NCBI GenBank assembly: GCA_014376325.1
Contig: JACMRP010000195.1
Location: 1 to 25,127, forward strand
Reading direction: 5' to 3'
Source: Pseudobdellovibrionaceae bacterium
Lineage (GTDB): Bacteria > Bdellovibrionota > Bdellovibrionia > Bdellovibrionales > Bdellovibrionaceae
DNA: 25,127 nucleotides
Each line of letters begins with the position of its first letter. Position 1 is the stretch's first letter. Below, in pieces: positions 1-8,759 of this stretch. The notes under the pieces are model-generated. The model did not search any database and was not told the DNA's origin. It saw only the letters and a list, made by a program, of their open reading frames with translations. Made by a program: the position numbers and the translations under genes.

Positions 1-1230
1 CTAGACCTGGGCAAGGGTTACGGAATTGGCGTACGAGCCGCGCAGAATTTAATCAGACCTGCGCATTTATTTTTGTATCTGAAACAAGAGCGTCATAAAG
101 AACTTAAGGCCGCAACGGACTATTTTTTAAAACGCCAGATCTCGAATAAAAAATGGGTAATGAAATCGAAGTCGAACACCTTCGCTGCCTATGACGAAAT
201 GGCGGAAATTGTGTGCGAATCTTTCGCTAAGTTCACCGCTACTTTAGATATTGATTACGTCTTCGCTTGGCTCGACTGGGATGGCGACAACGTATTAGTT
301 GATGCAGGCATCATAGATTACGGAAGCGTTCGTCAGTTTGGAATTCGTCATGACAAATATCGTTACGACGATATTGAAAGATTCTCTACGAACCTGAACG
401 AACAACGGGTCAAAGCTAAATTGCTTGTTCAAGTGTTCGTCCAAATGGTTGACTACCTTAAAACGGGCGACAAAAAACCGGTGAAGCATTTTGCGAATCA
501 CCCTACCGTTGCAAAATTCAACAAACACTTTGCGAAATACCGTAGCGCCCGCATGCTCTACCGAATGGGTTTTAACCAGGTTCAGCGCGAAAATATTTTG
601 AAGGCGAAGTCGGAAGTTTTCGTTAAATTTGACCAGGTATTTAGTTATTTTGAGCGCGCTAAAATTAGCGGAGCACAAATAAAAGTCGCGGACGGAGTTA
701 ATCATCCGGCCCTGTTCAATATGCGAAACATTCTTGGCGGACTGCCGCAGTACTTCTTGAATAACAAAGAAGGTTTCCAAAAGGCCTACCTGGCCGAAGA
801 GGAATTCTTTAAGCTCAGCATTTCTAGTTTTGCAAAATTGAAAGATGCAAAGATGGGTCAAAAGCAGCGACGCGCGATCGCGCAGTTCCAAACTGCCTAC
901 AAAGAATTGATCGTATTAGCCTCTTCAAACGGACGACCGGAGAATATCCTTAAGGGCATTACTTCTAGGGCCCAAACGCTGAACTCTGAAAAACGAATTA
1001 CGGGAAATGCCTTGATTGAAATCGTGAACCAGATGCTGAGCGAGAAGAAGCGTGGCCTTTCGCACGATCAAATCCAGAAGGTCGTCGACCGCTTCATCCA
1101 CGAACATTTGGATCTTCCGGAGGCCCCGGTCAGTCGCCATCACTCTTACTCGCCAGGAGCACCGGCAGTGCGCCCAGATCTCTACTCCCGCCTACTAAAC
1201 CTAGTTGCCGACCACAGAGAAGACATCTAA
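1..1230 (+). CDS. SelO/YdiU-like (UPF0061) protein, 5' end outside window
   Basis: The frame is open from base 1, so the start lies upstream; about 409 residues are visible. A TTG at 73 is only an internal Leu codon. The segment around 244-335 reads LDWDGDNVLVDAGIIDYGSV. This lines up with the NTDN...IDYGP catalytic segment of SelO pseudokinases, which transfer AMP from ATP to protein hydroxyl groups. The DN and IDYG elements are kept, but the usual Pro after IDYG is Ser. The C-terminal 200 residues are basic and helical and match nothing I recognise. No C-terminal Cys or Sec typical of SelO is seen. The gene converges on the next one. Assignment to SelO rests on a short motif and is moderate; the coding call is firm. 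Confidence 0.55.
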   Translation, partial: LDLGKGYGIGVRAAQNLIRPAHLFLYLKQERHKELKAATDYFLKRQISNKKWVMKSKSNTFAAYDEMAEIVCESFAKFTATLDIDYVFAWLDWDGDNVLVDAGIIDYGSVRQFGIRHDKYRYDDIERFSTNLNEQRVKAKLLVQVFVQMVDYLKTGDKKPVKHFANHPTVAKFNKHFAKYRSARMLYRMGFNQVQRENILKAKSEVFVKFDQVFSYFERAKISGAQIKVADGVNHPALFNMRNILGGLPQYFLNNKEGFQKAYLAEEEFFKLSISSFAKLKDAKMGQKQRRAIAQFQTAYKELIVLASSNGRPENILKGITSRAQTLNSEKRITGNALIEIVNQMLSEKKRGLSHDQIQKVVDRFIHEHLDLPEAPVSRHHSYSPGAPAVRPDLYSRLLNLVADHREDI

Positions 1231-1235
1231 CCAAC

Positions 1236-1388
1236 GGTACCAGCTCGCTTTTGCGAGTCGCAAAAACTCATTTTTCCGAATCTCGGAATTTGATTCGCGC
1301 GAAATACTTATTAAAACACTTTAGAAACGTTAAGCTTGTTCTGATTAGGAAAACTAACAAGTCCAATTAACAAAAGCGAGCTGGTACC
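1236..1388. repeat. 18-bp perfect inverted repeat between convergent genes
   Basis: GGTACCAGCTCGCTTTTG at 1236-1253 is the exact reverse complement of CAAAAGCGAGCTGGTACC at 1371-1388, 117 bp apart. Allowing one indel, the match runs back through TAACCAA and so includes the stop codons of both flanking genes (1228-1230 and 1395-1397). The left copy also sits in two mutually exclusive hairpins: CTCGC-TTTT-GCGAG (1244-1257) and TTTTGCGA-g-TCGCAAAA (1249-1265). It could be a bidirectional terminator or a REP-like dispersed palindrome. Confidence 0.8.
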
Positions 1389-1394
1389 TTTTGG

Positions 1395-2930
1395 TTATTG
1401 GACTTTGAACCATTCTATTCCGTCTACTACGGATTTTGGTTGGTAGGCGCCGGCTTTTTCGCTGTACTTGATTTCGCGCCAGCCGAGGCTTTGGAAGACT
1501 GGGTTGTCGATTTCTCTGCGGCTTACTAAGTCCGTGACGTTGTTCACTTGGCTCAGTTGGTCTTTTCGCATGAGCAATGATGGAATATGGAACTGGATAA
1601 ATCCAATATTTTTGTTCTGCGCGCCGAAGCCTTCCGGGCCGTCCTTCAGATACTCCGTCAGGTCGATATTTTTATTTCCGCACCCGTTCACGATCATCAG
1701 CTTGTCGGTCACATTCGCGAAGCTCCAAACGAATTTAAAATCGTAGTGTCCACATTTATTGTATATAGTGCGGTCGGCCCGGAGACTGTCGAGCGAACTC
1801 CACTGCACTGGATATATGGACGGCAACATCCACAGATTTTCTTTATCCTTAATCGCGATTTTGATTTTAGGATTCTTCCGGGACAAAGTTAGGAACTGTT
1901 TGAACTGGTCCGAGTCCGAAGACATCTTGCCGTCTGTTATGTACAACACATCGAAGAACGCGCCGCCGAACGACTGGCTGTATCCAGATCGGCTTAAATT
2001 ATTCGCCACCAGCGTAATAAAAACGCGATGGGCATCCGAATACTGAGTTAAATAAGAGCTCGTCAAAAAATAGGAAATGTTTTTGATCGCTTCAGAAGCT
2101 TCGGTCAACGGATCGGTATCGGGTATAACCCCACCCGTCCTTACCAAAGGCAGATCAGGAATGTGATCAGTCGCGATCAGCTCCCGCAGCAACGTCACAA
2201 ATTTATATTGCTCGCGGAAACTCAAAGCCTTGTAAGACTGAATCCACGATGAAACTAGCAAGGGTCGAACGCTGTATTCTAAGATTTGATCATTCTTAAG
2301 TTCGGTTCTGCTTTTAGCGTCCTGACAGAATTTATAGTGCTCCGACCGCTTCCACGGCGACTGGCAATATGCTTGGGCCGATTTTAAAACCTGAGGCCAA
2401 CGTGATCCATTCAATTTTGTCTGAACTCCACGGAACGGATCTTCCAGTTTTAGACTGCCCTTCACCAAATAAACCATAAAGTCCGTAAAGACTTCTTCAA
2501 AAAGTCCTTCGTAAGCAAAAAGGTTCTGTGAATTTTCGCGGTACCACTTTTTAAGTAAAGCCTTTTCTAAATGACCGCGCGCTTCTAACATTTCTTGACC
2601 AATATAAATTGTGTTTCCCTGAATTAAAAAATAACTTCCAGGATCTTGAACGATCACTAAACGTAGTTTCGAATTCATAGGCGCAATTCGGTCCAAAAAG
2701 TTCTCGACCTGCTGGACACGGGATTCAATGCGCGGAAGATGTTCCGTAAAGTAGACACTGTAAGGTATATGGTGATTCTGCGAGCACCGAAAAACGCTTT
2801 CGCTGCCCCTGTCGATTCTTTCGACAACTCTAGAATCAATACAGAGTGGACGACGTGATAAATACAGCATACTCAGCGTAAGTACACATAATGAGGCAAC
2901 TAAAAATGGGAGTATCCAACGTGAATTCAT
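1395..2930 (-). CDS. membrane-anchored or exported protein of unknown function, 511 aa
   Basis: I do not recognise this family. Residues 5-24 form one hydrophobic segment after a short positive start (MNSRW), giving an uncleaved signal anchor or signal peptide. The rest is a soluble mixed alpha/beta domain that would lie outside the inner membrane. It has scattered Cys residues, including one near residue 30 and one near 49, that could form disulfides. The helical stretch around residues 135-175 (LLKKWYRE then FEEVFTDFMVYLV) resembles a gluzincin scaffold, but no HExxH motif is present, so I make no peptidase claim. It starts 36 bp after the HMG-CoA lyase stop on the same strand, with no clear Shine-Dalgarno, so it may be read through from the leucine operon without sharing its function. 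Confidence 0.8.
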   Translation of the reverse strand: MNSRWILPFLVASLCVLTLSMLYLSRRPLCIDSRVVERIDRGSESVFRCSQNHHIPYSVYFTEHLPRIESRVQQVENFLDRIAPMNSKLRLVIVQDPGSYFLIQGNTIYIGQEMLEARGHLEKALLKKWYRENSQNLFAYEGLFEEVFTDFMVYLVKGSLKLEDPFRGVQTKLNGSRWPQVLKSAQAYCQSPWKRSEHYKFCQDAKSRTELKNDQILEYSVRPLLVSSWIQSYKALSFREQYKFVTLLRELIATDHIPDLPLVRTGGVIPDTDPLTEASEAIKNISYFLTSSYLTQYSDAHRVFITLVANNLSRSGYSQSFGGAFFDVLYITDGKMSSDSDQFKQFLTLSRKNPKIKIAIKDKENLWMLPSIYPVQWSSLDSLRADRTIYNKCGHYDFKFVWSFANVTDKLMIVNGCGNKNIDLTEYLKDGPEGFGAQNKNIGFIQFHIPSLLMRKDQLSQVNNVTDLVSRREIDNPVFQSLGWREIKYSEKAGAYQPKSVVDGIEWFKVQ

Positions 2931-2966
2931 ACTGAATGAAGATCATTGCAAGACATGGACCCAGGA

Positions 2967-3905
2967 CTAAGTCGTGATTTTACCTAATGGCTTCAAAGGA
3001 CCCACCCTGCCCACTTTGGTCGAAAGCGAATGCTGAATTTTTTTCGTCAACAGTGGATTCATGGCAACGAGCTTATCTAAGTTTAGCCCCGTTTTAATGC
3101 CCATGCCGTGAAACATGTAAACGACATCTTCGGTCGAAACATTCCCCGCGACCCCGGGAGCGTAAGGACAGCCACCCAACCCGCCGACACTCGCATCAAA
3201 AACGCGGATGCCAACTTGGTACGCCATCAATACATTTGCGACCGCTTGCCCGCGAGTATCGTGAAAGTGCGCCGCTAACTTTTTAACGGGTATCAATTTC
3301 TTTAATTTTTTGAACAAGCTTTCCACCTGCGCTGGGTTCGCGACGCCGATCGTATCCCCGATCGAGATTTCATAACAACCCAACTTGTGCAGACGCTCGG
3401 CAAGCTTCAGTACTCGAGCTTCAGGAACTTTGCCTTCGAAGGGACAACCAAAACAGGTGCTTAGATAGCCGCGTACTTTAATATCGTGTTGCTTTGCAAG
3501 CGCCATGACTCGTTCAAAACGTTGGAAACTCTCATCTATGGAACAATTGATATTTTTTTGCGAAAAAGACTCGCTCGACGCAGCAAAGATAGCGACTTCG
3601 GTAACTCCGGATTGAATAGCTGCAAGCATGCCCTTTTCGTTTGGCACGAGCACGGAAAACTCGACCCCACGGGGAACTTTTTTTGTTTTTTGCAAGCCGA
3701 GCGCCGCCGCGACGACTTCGCTTGATCCCGCCATCTGCGGAACCCACTTCGCAGAAACAAAGGCGCCGAGTTCAATCCGTTTGGATCCGGCGTCTATTAA
3801 TTTTCGTAAAATATCAATACGGTCCGCGGTCGACAAAACGACTTTTTCGTTTTGCAATCCATCCCGCAGGCCCATTTCGACGATCGTGACTTGTGCTTGC
3901 GCCAT
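2967..3905 (-). CDS. mvaB: hydroxymethylglutaryl-CoA lyase
   Basis: This enzyme cleaves HMG-CoA to acetoacetate and acetyl-CoA, the last step of leucine degradation, in the cytoplasm. The 312-aa length is normal for the family. Visible signatures are the N-terminal RDGLQNE (residues 14-20, catalytic Arg14 and Asp15), the metal-binding HFH (His213, His215), and GGLGGCPYAPG with the catalytic Cys246, followed by Asn254 in GNVSTED. The usual EVGPRDGLQNE reads EMGLRDGLQNE here, so the conserved Pro is Leu; the catalytic residues are intact. The ATG lies 3 bp after the stop of the biotin carrier gene. It is the last catabolic gene of the operon. The symbol liuE is used for the same step in Pseudomonas-type clusters. 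Confidence 0.95.
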   Translation of the reverse strand: MAQAQVTIVEMGLRDGLQNEKVVLSTADRIDILRKLIDAGSKRIELGAFVSAKWVPQMAGSSEVVAAALGLQKTKKVPRGVEFSVLVPNEKGMLAAIQSGVTEVAIFAASSESFSQKNINCSIDESFQRFERVMALAKQHDIKVRGYLSTCFGCPFEGKVPEARVLKLAERLHKLGCYEISIGDTIGVANPAQVESLFKKLKKLIPVKKLAAHFHDTRGQAVANVLMAYQVGIRVFDASVGGLGGCPYAPGVAGNVSTEDVVYMFHGMGIKTGLNLDKLVAMNPLLTKKIQHSLSTKVGRVGPLKPLGKITT

Positions 3906-3908
3906 CGT

Positions 3909-4295
3909 TTACTTTTCCGTCTCGATTTTTTTGTCTATCTTCGCTAACACTTTACCGAGGACCACTTGATCCCCCGCTTTACACGAAAGATCCGCTACTT
4001 TGCCGGCGACCTCTGCTTTTAAAGTGTACTCCATTTTCATCGCTTCCATCACGAGAACGGCCTGGCCTTTATCAATTTCTTGACCAAGCTTTACTAAAAT
4101 TTTGGTAATCTTGCCGGGCATGGGTGCCGCGACCTGGTTTGATCCAATGGCGGTCCCGGCTTTACGAGACTTACGACCTTGCCCAGAGTTTTCAATAGCG
4201 AAGGTTCTGCCGTTGAAATGAATCCAAAGCGTGGTCTTAATTAATTGCACTTCTGCGCGATGGTCTTGGCCTTCGTGCCTGACGATGATTTCCAT
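3909..4295 (-). CDS. biotin carboxyl carrier subunit of acyl-CoA carboxylase
   Basis: This is a 128-aa biotin/lipoyl-attachment protein that would carry carboxybiotin between the biotin carboxylase and methylcrotonyl-CoA carboxyltransferase encoded beside it. The attachment motif VMEAMKMEY is at residues 82-90, with Lys87 the biotinylated residue. The AAPMPGKI turn typical of the domain is at 56-63. The first 45 residues are a short beta-rich lead-in. I chose the ATG at 4293-4295 over one 27 bp upstream because GGAGAGG lies just before it and the ATG overlaps the stop of the carboxylase gene as TAATG, implying coupled translation. In most MCC alpha subunits this domain is fused to biotin carboxylase; here it is separate. 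Confidence 0.92.
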   Translation of the reverse strand: MEIIVRHEGQDHRAEVQLIKTTLWIHFNGRTFAIENSGQGRKSRKAGTAIGSNQVAAPMPGKITKILVKLGQEIDKGQAVLVMEAMKMEYTLKAEVAGKVADLSCKAGDQVVLGKVLAKIDKKIETEK

Positions 4296-5785
4296 TAGAC
4301 GCCTCTCCAGTAAGACTGCCATGGCGAAACAAAGTCGGTACCAATAGCAATGGCTGTGGCTAAGCCACGGTTCGCCGCTTGCTGCGAAGCCTGAGCCACG
4401 ATCTTTGATTCCAAAGGCGTCAGCGCGGGCTCTTTCAGAGAATCTGCAAAATACGTTTCGATGAATCTTGTATTCATCGTGCCTTTTATAAATTCTTGGT
4501 GCGACAGAATCTCTATTAAGTAAGGAATATTTGTGTGGACTCCGAAAACGACAGAATCTTTCAGCACGCGGATCATTTTTTGAATCGCCCTAGTGCGAGA
4601 CTCATCCCAGACAATCACTTTAGCAATCATTGGGTCGTAGTAAGAGGTGATCTCATCCCCTTCTTCGAAACCGAATTCATAGCGGCGCCCGGGCCCCTCG
4701 GGCCAGGTGACTTTGCCGAGCAGACCAGTGCTCGGAACTCCGCCTAAATACGGATTTTCGGCATAGATTCGGCATTCGATAGAGTGCCCATGGGGTAAAC
4801 GCACTTGCTGCGGTCCAAATACAAGTTCCCCTTGGGCCGTCAAGATTTGGGACTTTACTAAATCAACTCCCATAACCATTTCGGTAACGGGATGTTCGAC
4901 CTGCAGGCGCGTGTTTACCTCTAGTAAGTAAAATTCGCCGTCTTGAAGTAAAAACTCGACGGTGCCCGCACCTTTGTATTTTCCGAGTTCGGCGATGGCG
5001 ACCGCCGCTTCGCCCATGCGTCGGCGCAATTCTTCGGTTAACGACGGTGAAGTCGCCTCTTCTATAATCTTCTGGTGCCGTCGCTGAACCGAACATTCGC
5101 GATCGTAGAAATGAACAACTTGGCCCGTTGAATCACCAAAAATTTGGAATTCGATGTGCTTCGCGTGATCTAAGTACTTTTCCAAAAAAACTTTCGGTGA
5201 GCCAAACGCGGACTCTGCTTCACGCTGGGCGGATTCGATCAATTCGCGCGCGTCTTTACCGTCACGAATAAGTTTCATCCCGCGCCCACCACCACCGGCG
5301 GCCGCTTTAACGATCACGGGGTAACCGATTTTTTCGGCCTGCGTAATCAAGGTTGAAACGTCTTGATGATCGCCGTCGTAGCCAGGCACTAACGGAAGCC
5401 CGGCTTTTTTTGCGAGCTCTTTGCAATGAACTTTATCACCCAATGCCCGGATCGATTGCGCCGAAGGGCCGATAAATACTAATCCAGCTTTTTCACATGC
5501 TTCAGCGAAGTCGGCATTTTCTGACAAGAATCCAAAACCAGGATGGACCGCCTCCGCACCGCCGGCGATTGCGCCTTCGATATTCGCGGCGATGTTCAGA
5601 TAACTTTTAGAGGTTTCCGCAGGCCCGATGCAAACGGTTTTAGTAGCCATTCGGTACGCCCGTGAATTTATATCCACTTCCGAATGCAGCAGAACGGTTT
5701 CGATTCCCATCTCTTCGCAAGCTTTGATAATTCGAACGGCGACTTCGCCGCGATTCGCGATGGCAACGCGTTTGATTTTTTTCAT
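4295..5785 (-). CDS. biotin carboxylase subunit, probably of methylcrotonyl-CoA carboxylase
   Basis: This 496-aa ATP-grasp enzyme carboxylates biotin using ATP and bicarbonate. It shows the N-terminal IANRGEVAVRII, the HPGFGFLSEN motif, the ATP-binding glycine loop AAAGGGGRGMK near residues 160-170, and EVNTRLQVEHPVTEMV. AccC proteins end near residue 445. Here about 50 extra residues end in SPWQSYWRGV, which resembles the linker (SPW...GWR) that precedes the BT and carrier domains in fused MCC alpha subunits. The ATG overlaps the stop of the hydratase gene as ATGA, and the stop overlaps the carrier gene as TAATG. The neighbours make methylcrotonyl-CoA carboxylase the likely complex; sharing with another acyl-CoA carboxylase cannot be excluded from sequence. 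Confidence 0.92.
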   Translation of the reverse strand: MKKIKRVAIANRGEVAVRIIKACEEMGIETVLLHSEVDINSRAYRMATKTVCIGPAETSKSYLNIAANIEGAIAGGAEAVHPGFGFLSENADFAEACEKAGLVFIGPSAQSIRALGDKVHCKELAKKAGLPLVPGYDGDHQDVSTLITQAEKIGYPVIVKAAAGGGGRGMKLIRDGKDARELIESAQREAESAFGSPKVFLEKYLDHAKHIEFQIFGDSTGQVVHFYDRECSVQRRHQKIIEEATSPSLTEELRRRMGEAAVAIAELGKYKGAGTVEFLLQDGEFYLLEVNTRLQVEHPVTEMVMGVDLVKSQILTAQGELVFGPQQVRLPHGHSIECRIYAENPYLGGVPSTGLLGKVTWPEGPGRRYEFGFEEGDEITSYYDPMIAKVIVWDESRTRAIQKMIRVLKDSVVFGVHTNIPYLIEILSHQEFIKGTMNTRFIETYFADSLKEPALTPLESKIVAQASQQAANRGLATAIAIGTDFVSPWQSYWRGV

Positions 5786-6564
5786 GATCGCGATCTCCAG
5801 CTAGGATTTCTTTTTTCTAAAAAGCTTTTCAGACCCTCTTGGCCTTCGGAGCTGACCCGTCGTTCTGCAATGAGTTTTGTGGTTCTTAGCTTTTGCTGAT
5901 CACCATTTAAATTCGGTAGGTCATTCAGCATTTTTTTAGTTGCGCGAACAGCCTCTGGTCCACACTCTTTGTAATTCTTAAGAACAGTCTGTAATTTTAA
6001 TTCAAAATCCCCATGACCAGCCACTTCGTGAACCAGCCCCATGTCCAAAACTTGGGCGCTCGTAAGAACAGTCCCCGACATCATCGCGTGGCGAACTTTA
6101 CCGGCACTCGCTTTTCGCAATATAAAAGTGCTGATAACGGCCGGCACGAGGCCAAGCTTTACTTCACTAAAACAGAATTGAGCGGCAGGGTCCGCAATGA
6201 CGTAATCACATGCCGCGACCAATCCGAGCGCGCCGCCAAAGGCAGCCCCTTGAACCAGACCGATGACCGGAACCGGGCAATTATAAATCGCTTCGAACAT
6301 GTCATGCAATTTGATTGAATCCGCTTCGTTTTGCGGAAGCGTGTACTGAATCATTTCCTTCATCCAATGGAGGTCTGCACCGGCACAAAAAACTTTGCCT
6401 TCGCCGCGTAAGACGACGACTTTGATTTCGGGGCGTGCAGCAAATCCCGCAAAAACGTGGGTGATCTCCGCAATCATCACCGGATCAAAAGCATTTCGTA
6501 CATCCGGACGATTTAATGTCACGAACGCAACTTGCTCTTTTTCGATTGTCTCGACGAAACTCAT
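5782..6564 (-). CDS. liuC: methylglutaconyl-CoA hydratase (enoyl-CoA hydratase family)
   Basis: A 260-aa crotonase-fold enzyme expected to hydrate 3-methylglutaconyl-CoA to HMG-CoA. Motifs present: the FCAGADLHWMK oxyanion loop (residues 59-69), QGAAFGGALGLVAACD (105-120), and SEVKLGLVPAVIS (133-145) containing the catalytic Glu134. The last motif is characteristic of the LiuC branch. I start at the ATG at 6562-6564, 14 bp past the MCC beta stop. A longer in-frame start would extend into the 3' end of that gene and add residues with no family counterpart. The 3' end overlaps the biotin carboxylase start by 4 nt (ATGA), so the two are probably translationally coupled. Confidence 0.93.
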   Translation of the reverse strand: MSFVETIEKEQVAFVTLNRPDVRNAFDPVMIAEITHVFAGFAARPEIKVVVLRGEGKVFCAGADLHWMKEMIQYTLPQNEADSIKLHDMFEAIYNCPVPVIGLVQGAAFGGALGLVAACDYVIADPAAQFCFSEVKLGLVPAVISTFILRKASAGKVRHAMMSGTVLTSAQVLDMGLVHEVAGHGDFELKLQTVLKNYKECGPEAVRATKKMLNDLPNLNGDQQKLRTTKLIAERRVSSEGQEGLKSFLEKRNPSWRSRS

Positions 6565-6578
6565 ATTAAACTCACAAT

Positions 6579-8186
6579 CTACATTCGAAGAACGCCCTGC
6601 GAGAGCGGTCCCCAATCCTTATTTAGACTAGCGCTGATTCCTAAAGCAAGAACCCGGCGAGTGTCGACGGGATCAATAATGCCATCATCCCATAACCGCG
6701 CGGTAGAATAGTATGCAGAGCCTTCTGCTTCGTATTTATCTAACGTCGGCTGTTTGAACTCCGCCTGCTGATCTGGATTCATGGTCTGACCTTTCAGCGC
6801 CATCTGGTCCATTTTTACCGTCAGTAGGACAGTGGAAGCTTGTTCGCCTCCCATGACGCTAATTTTTGCGTTTGGCCACATCCAAAGTTGGCGCGGCTGA
6901 AACGCTCGCCCGCACATTCCGTAGTTGCCGGCCCCGTAAGATCCGCCAATCACGACGGTGAACTTCGGCACGCGAGCATTACTGACCGCCATCACCATCT
7001 TTGCACCATGTTTGGCGATTCCTTCGTTTTCGTATTTTTGGCCAACCATGAAGCCCGTAATGTTCTGCAAAAATATGAGCGGAATTTCGCGCTGCTCGCA
7101 GAGCTCAATAAAGTGAGTCGCCTTCAATGCGCTTTCGCTGAACAAGACTCCGTTATTTGCGATGATTCCAACGGGCATTCCCCAGATATGCGAAAAGCCG
7201 GTGATCAATGTTTTTCCGTAAAGCGGCTTGAACTCGTGAAAGCGGGATCCATCAACAATCCGCGAGATCACTTCACGAATATCAAACGGAATGCGGGGAT
7301 CTTTAGAAATAACGCCGTAAATTTCTTTGGCGTCGTACAACGGCTCCGAAAGGGGAAGCATTTTTAATGTCACCTTTCGGCGATGATTTAAATGCGCAAC
7401 GATCGAACGGGTAATCTCTAACGCGTGGGCATCGTCTTCTGCGAAGTGATCTGTTACTCCACTGACTTCACAGTGAACTTTGGCACCGCCAAGATCTTGC
7501 GCATCAACAACTTCACCGGTCGCGGCCTTCACCAACGGAGGACCGCCCAAAAAAATAGTTCCGTTATCTTTAACGATCACGTTTTCATCGCTCATCGCGG
7601 GAACGTAAGCTCCCCCCGCAGTGCAAGAGCCCATGACGACCGCGATCTGCGGAATGTTCTGGGCGCTCATGCGAGCTTGATTGTAGAAAATCCTGCCAAA
7701 GTGATCACGATCCGGAAAGACGTCCGCTTGCAAAGGCAAGAAAGCACCGCCCGAATCAACTAGATAAATACATGGCAATCCGTTTTCGAGTGCGATCTCT
7801 TGGGCACGGAGATGCTTTTTGACGGTCATCGGAAAATAAGTTCCACCTTTTACCGTGGCATCGTTCGCGACGATGATGCATTCGGTTCCTTGGACAAAGC
7901 CCATCCCCGTAATGACGCCGGCCCCGGGGGCTTGTCCTTCGTACATATCCCAAGCTGCTAAAGTGGAAAATTCCAAAAACGCCGATCCCGGATCTAACAA
8001 ACCTTCGATGCGTTCCCGCGCAGTCAGTTTGCCGCGTGCTTTGTGCTTTTTCATGGCGTCTTCTCCGCCACCTAATTTGACTTCGTTCACGCGCGAGCGC
8101 CAATAATTTACTTGCGCGAGCATTGCTTCGGTATTTGCTTTAAAATCTTCCGAGTTGCTGTCGACGGCACTTTCGATCACTTCCAC
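6579..8186 (-). CDS. liuB: methylcrotonyl-CoA carboxylase, carboxyltransferase (beta) subunit
   Basis: This 535-aa crotonase-superfamily carboxyltransferase transfers CO2 from carboxybiotin to 3-methylcrotonyl-CoA. The N-terminal half has the typical [20 protein letters not shown] lead, then [20 protein letters not shown] and [16 protein letters not shown], which mark MCC beta rather than propionyl-CoA carboxylase. The C-terminal half has the [11 protein letters not shown] and [12 protein letters not shown] motifs. The length is that of the family. The start is a GTG at 8184-8186 preceded by AAGGAGT, a strong ribosome site that overlaps the TAA stop of the upstream hotdog gene. It heads the catabolic block with hydratase, carboxylase, carrier and lyase downstream. 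Confidence 0.95.
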   Translation of the reverse strand: MEVIESAVDSNSEDFKANTEAMLAQVNYWRSRVNEVKLGGGEDAMKKHKARGKLTARERIEGLLDPGSAFLEFSTLAAWDMYEGQAPGAGVITGMGFVQGTECIIVANDATVKGGTYFPMTVKKHLRAQEIALENGLPCIYLVDSGGAFLPLQADVFPDRDHFGRIFYNQARMSAQNIPQIAVVMGSCTAGGAYVPAMSDENVIVKDNGTIFLGGPPLVKAATGEVVDAQDLGGAKVHCEVSGVTDHFAEDDAHALEITRSIVAHLNHRRKVTLKMLPLSEPLYDAKEIYGVISKDPRIPFDIREVISRIVDGSRFHEFKPLYGKTLITGFSHIWGMPVGIIANNGVLFSESALKATHFIELCEQREIPLIFLQNITGFMVGQKYENEGIAKHGAKMVMAVSNARVPKFTVVIGGSYGAGNYGMCGRAFQPRQLWMWPNAKISVMGGEQASTVLLTVKMDQMALKGQTMNPDQQAEFKQPTLDKYEAEGSAYYSTARLWDDGIIDPVDTRRVLALGISASLNKDWGPLSQGVLRM

Positions 8187-8195
8187 GCTGACTCC

Positions 8196-8759
8196 TTAAG
8201 GGGCACTTAGTACGGGCTGGTGTTTCAGTTGCAATGTAACGTGAGCTTCGGCAATCGATTTTTCTTTCGCATCGAAGAAATGCACGGTCACTTCGGTTTG
8301 CGTCATCTGACGTCCGCGAATTTGCGCGAGCACCGTTTCGACTTGAGTTTCTGGTAGCTCCATTCGAACTCGAAGTTCGCCGGAGTAATCCTGCAAAATA
8401 TGAAAAACACAGTCTTTCATGTGAACTTGAAAATCGCCGATAGGCGCATGCCGCAACCACAGCAGCCGAGCGACTTCTAAAGCTGCCGTAAATAGTGCCC
8501 CTTCATGAATGCGTCCTTGCGCATCGACATTCCGTTGTCGAACCGGAAGAATCATTTCGGCGTGGCGATCCGAAAGACGCGTCACGCGCAAACCCATCCC
8601 GGCCGAAAACGGACGCAAAAAATCCAAGGCGTAACTCAGTGCCGTGCGTGTCGATTTCGGCGCGACACCTTCGACAAGCGCCGCAAGATCAGTGGCGCGA
8701 AGACTGAGTCCGCGATCCTTCAGATTTTTCTCGAGATTTTTTCGCAGCGTTGAAAGCAT
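8196..8759 (-). CDS. hotdog-fold (DUF4442/thioesterase-like) protein
   Basis: This 187-aa protein appears to be the first gene of the leucine operon. Residues 50-185 read as a single hotdog domain: PFSAGMGLRVTRLSD, then AEMILPVRQRNVDAQGRIHEGALFTAALEVARLLW, where RIHEGALF corresponds to the HGG helix start of acyl-CoA thioesterase relatives. It most resembles DUF4442-type proteins. The N-terminal 45 residues are a charged helix. An acyl-CoA thioesterase acting on branched acyl-CoA is plausible from context but not shown. The ATG at 8757-8759 has a GGGG stretch about 7 nt upstream. Its TAA is shared with the ribosome site of MCC beta. Confidence 0.75.
   Translation of the reverse strand: MLSTLRKNLEKNLKDRGLSLRATDLAALVEGVAPKSTRTALSYALDFLRPFSAGMGLRVTRLSDRHAEMILPVRQRNVDAQGRIHEGALFTAALEVARLLWLRHAPIGDFQVHMKDCVFHILQDYSGELRVRMELPETQVETVLAQIRGRQMTQTEVTVHFFDAKEKSIAEAHVTLQLKHQPVLSAP

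Noticed and set aside
3628..3969. Open frames on the plus strand opposite the HMG-CoA lyase gene
   Set aside because: They are shadows of a strongly conserved minus-strand enzyme and have no ribosome site or family match.
6840..7763. Long plus-strand open frames opposite MCC beta
   Set aside because: They are antisense to conserved motifs, with unlikely composition and no start signals.
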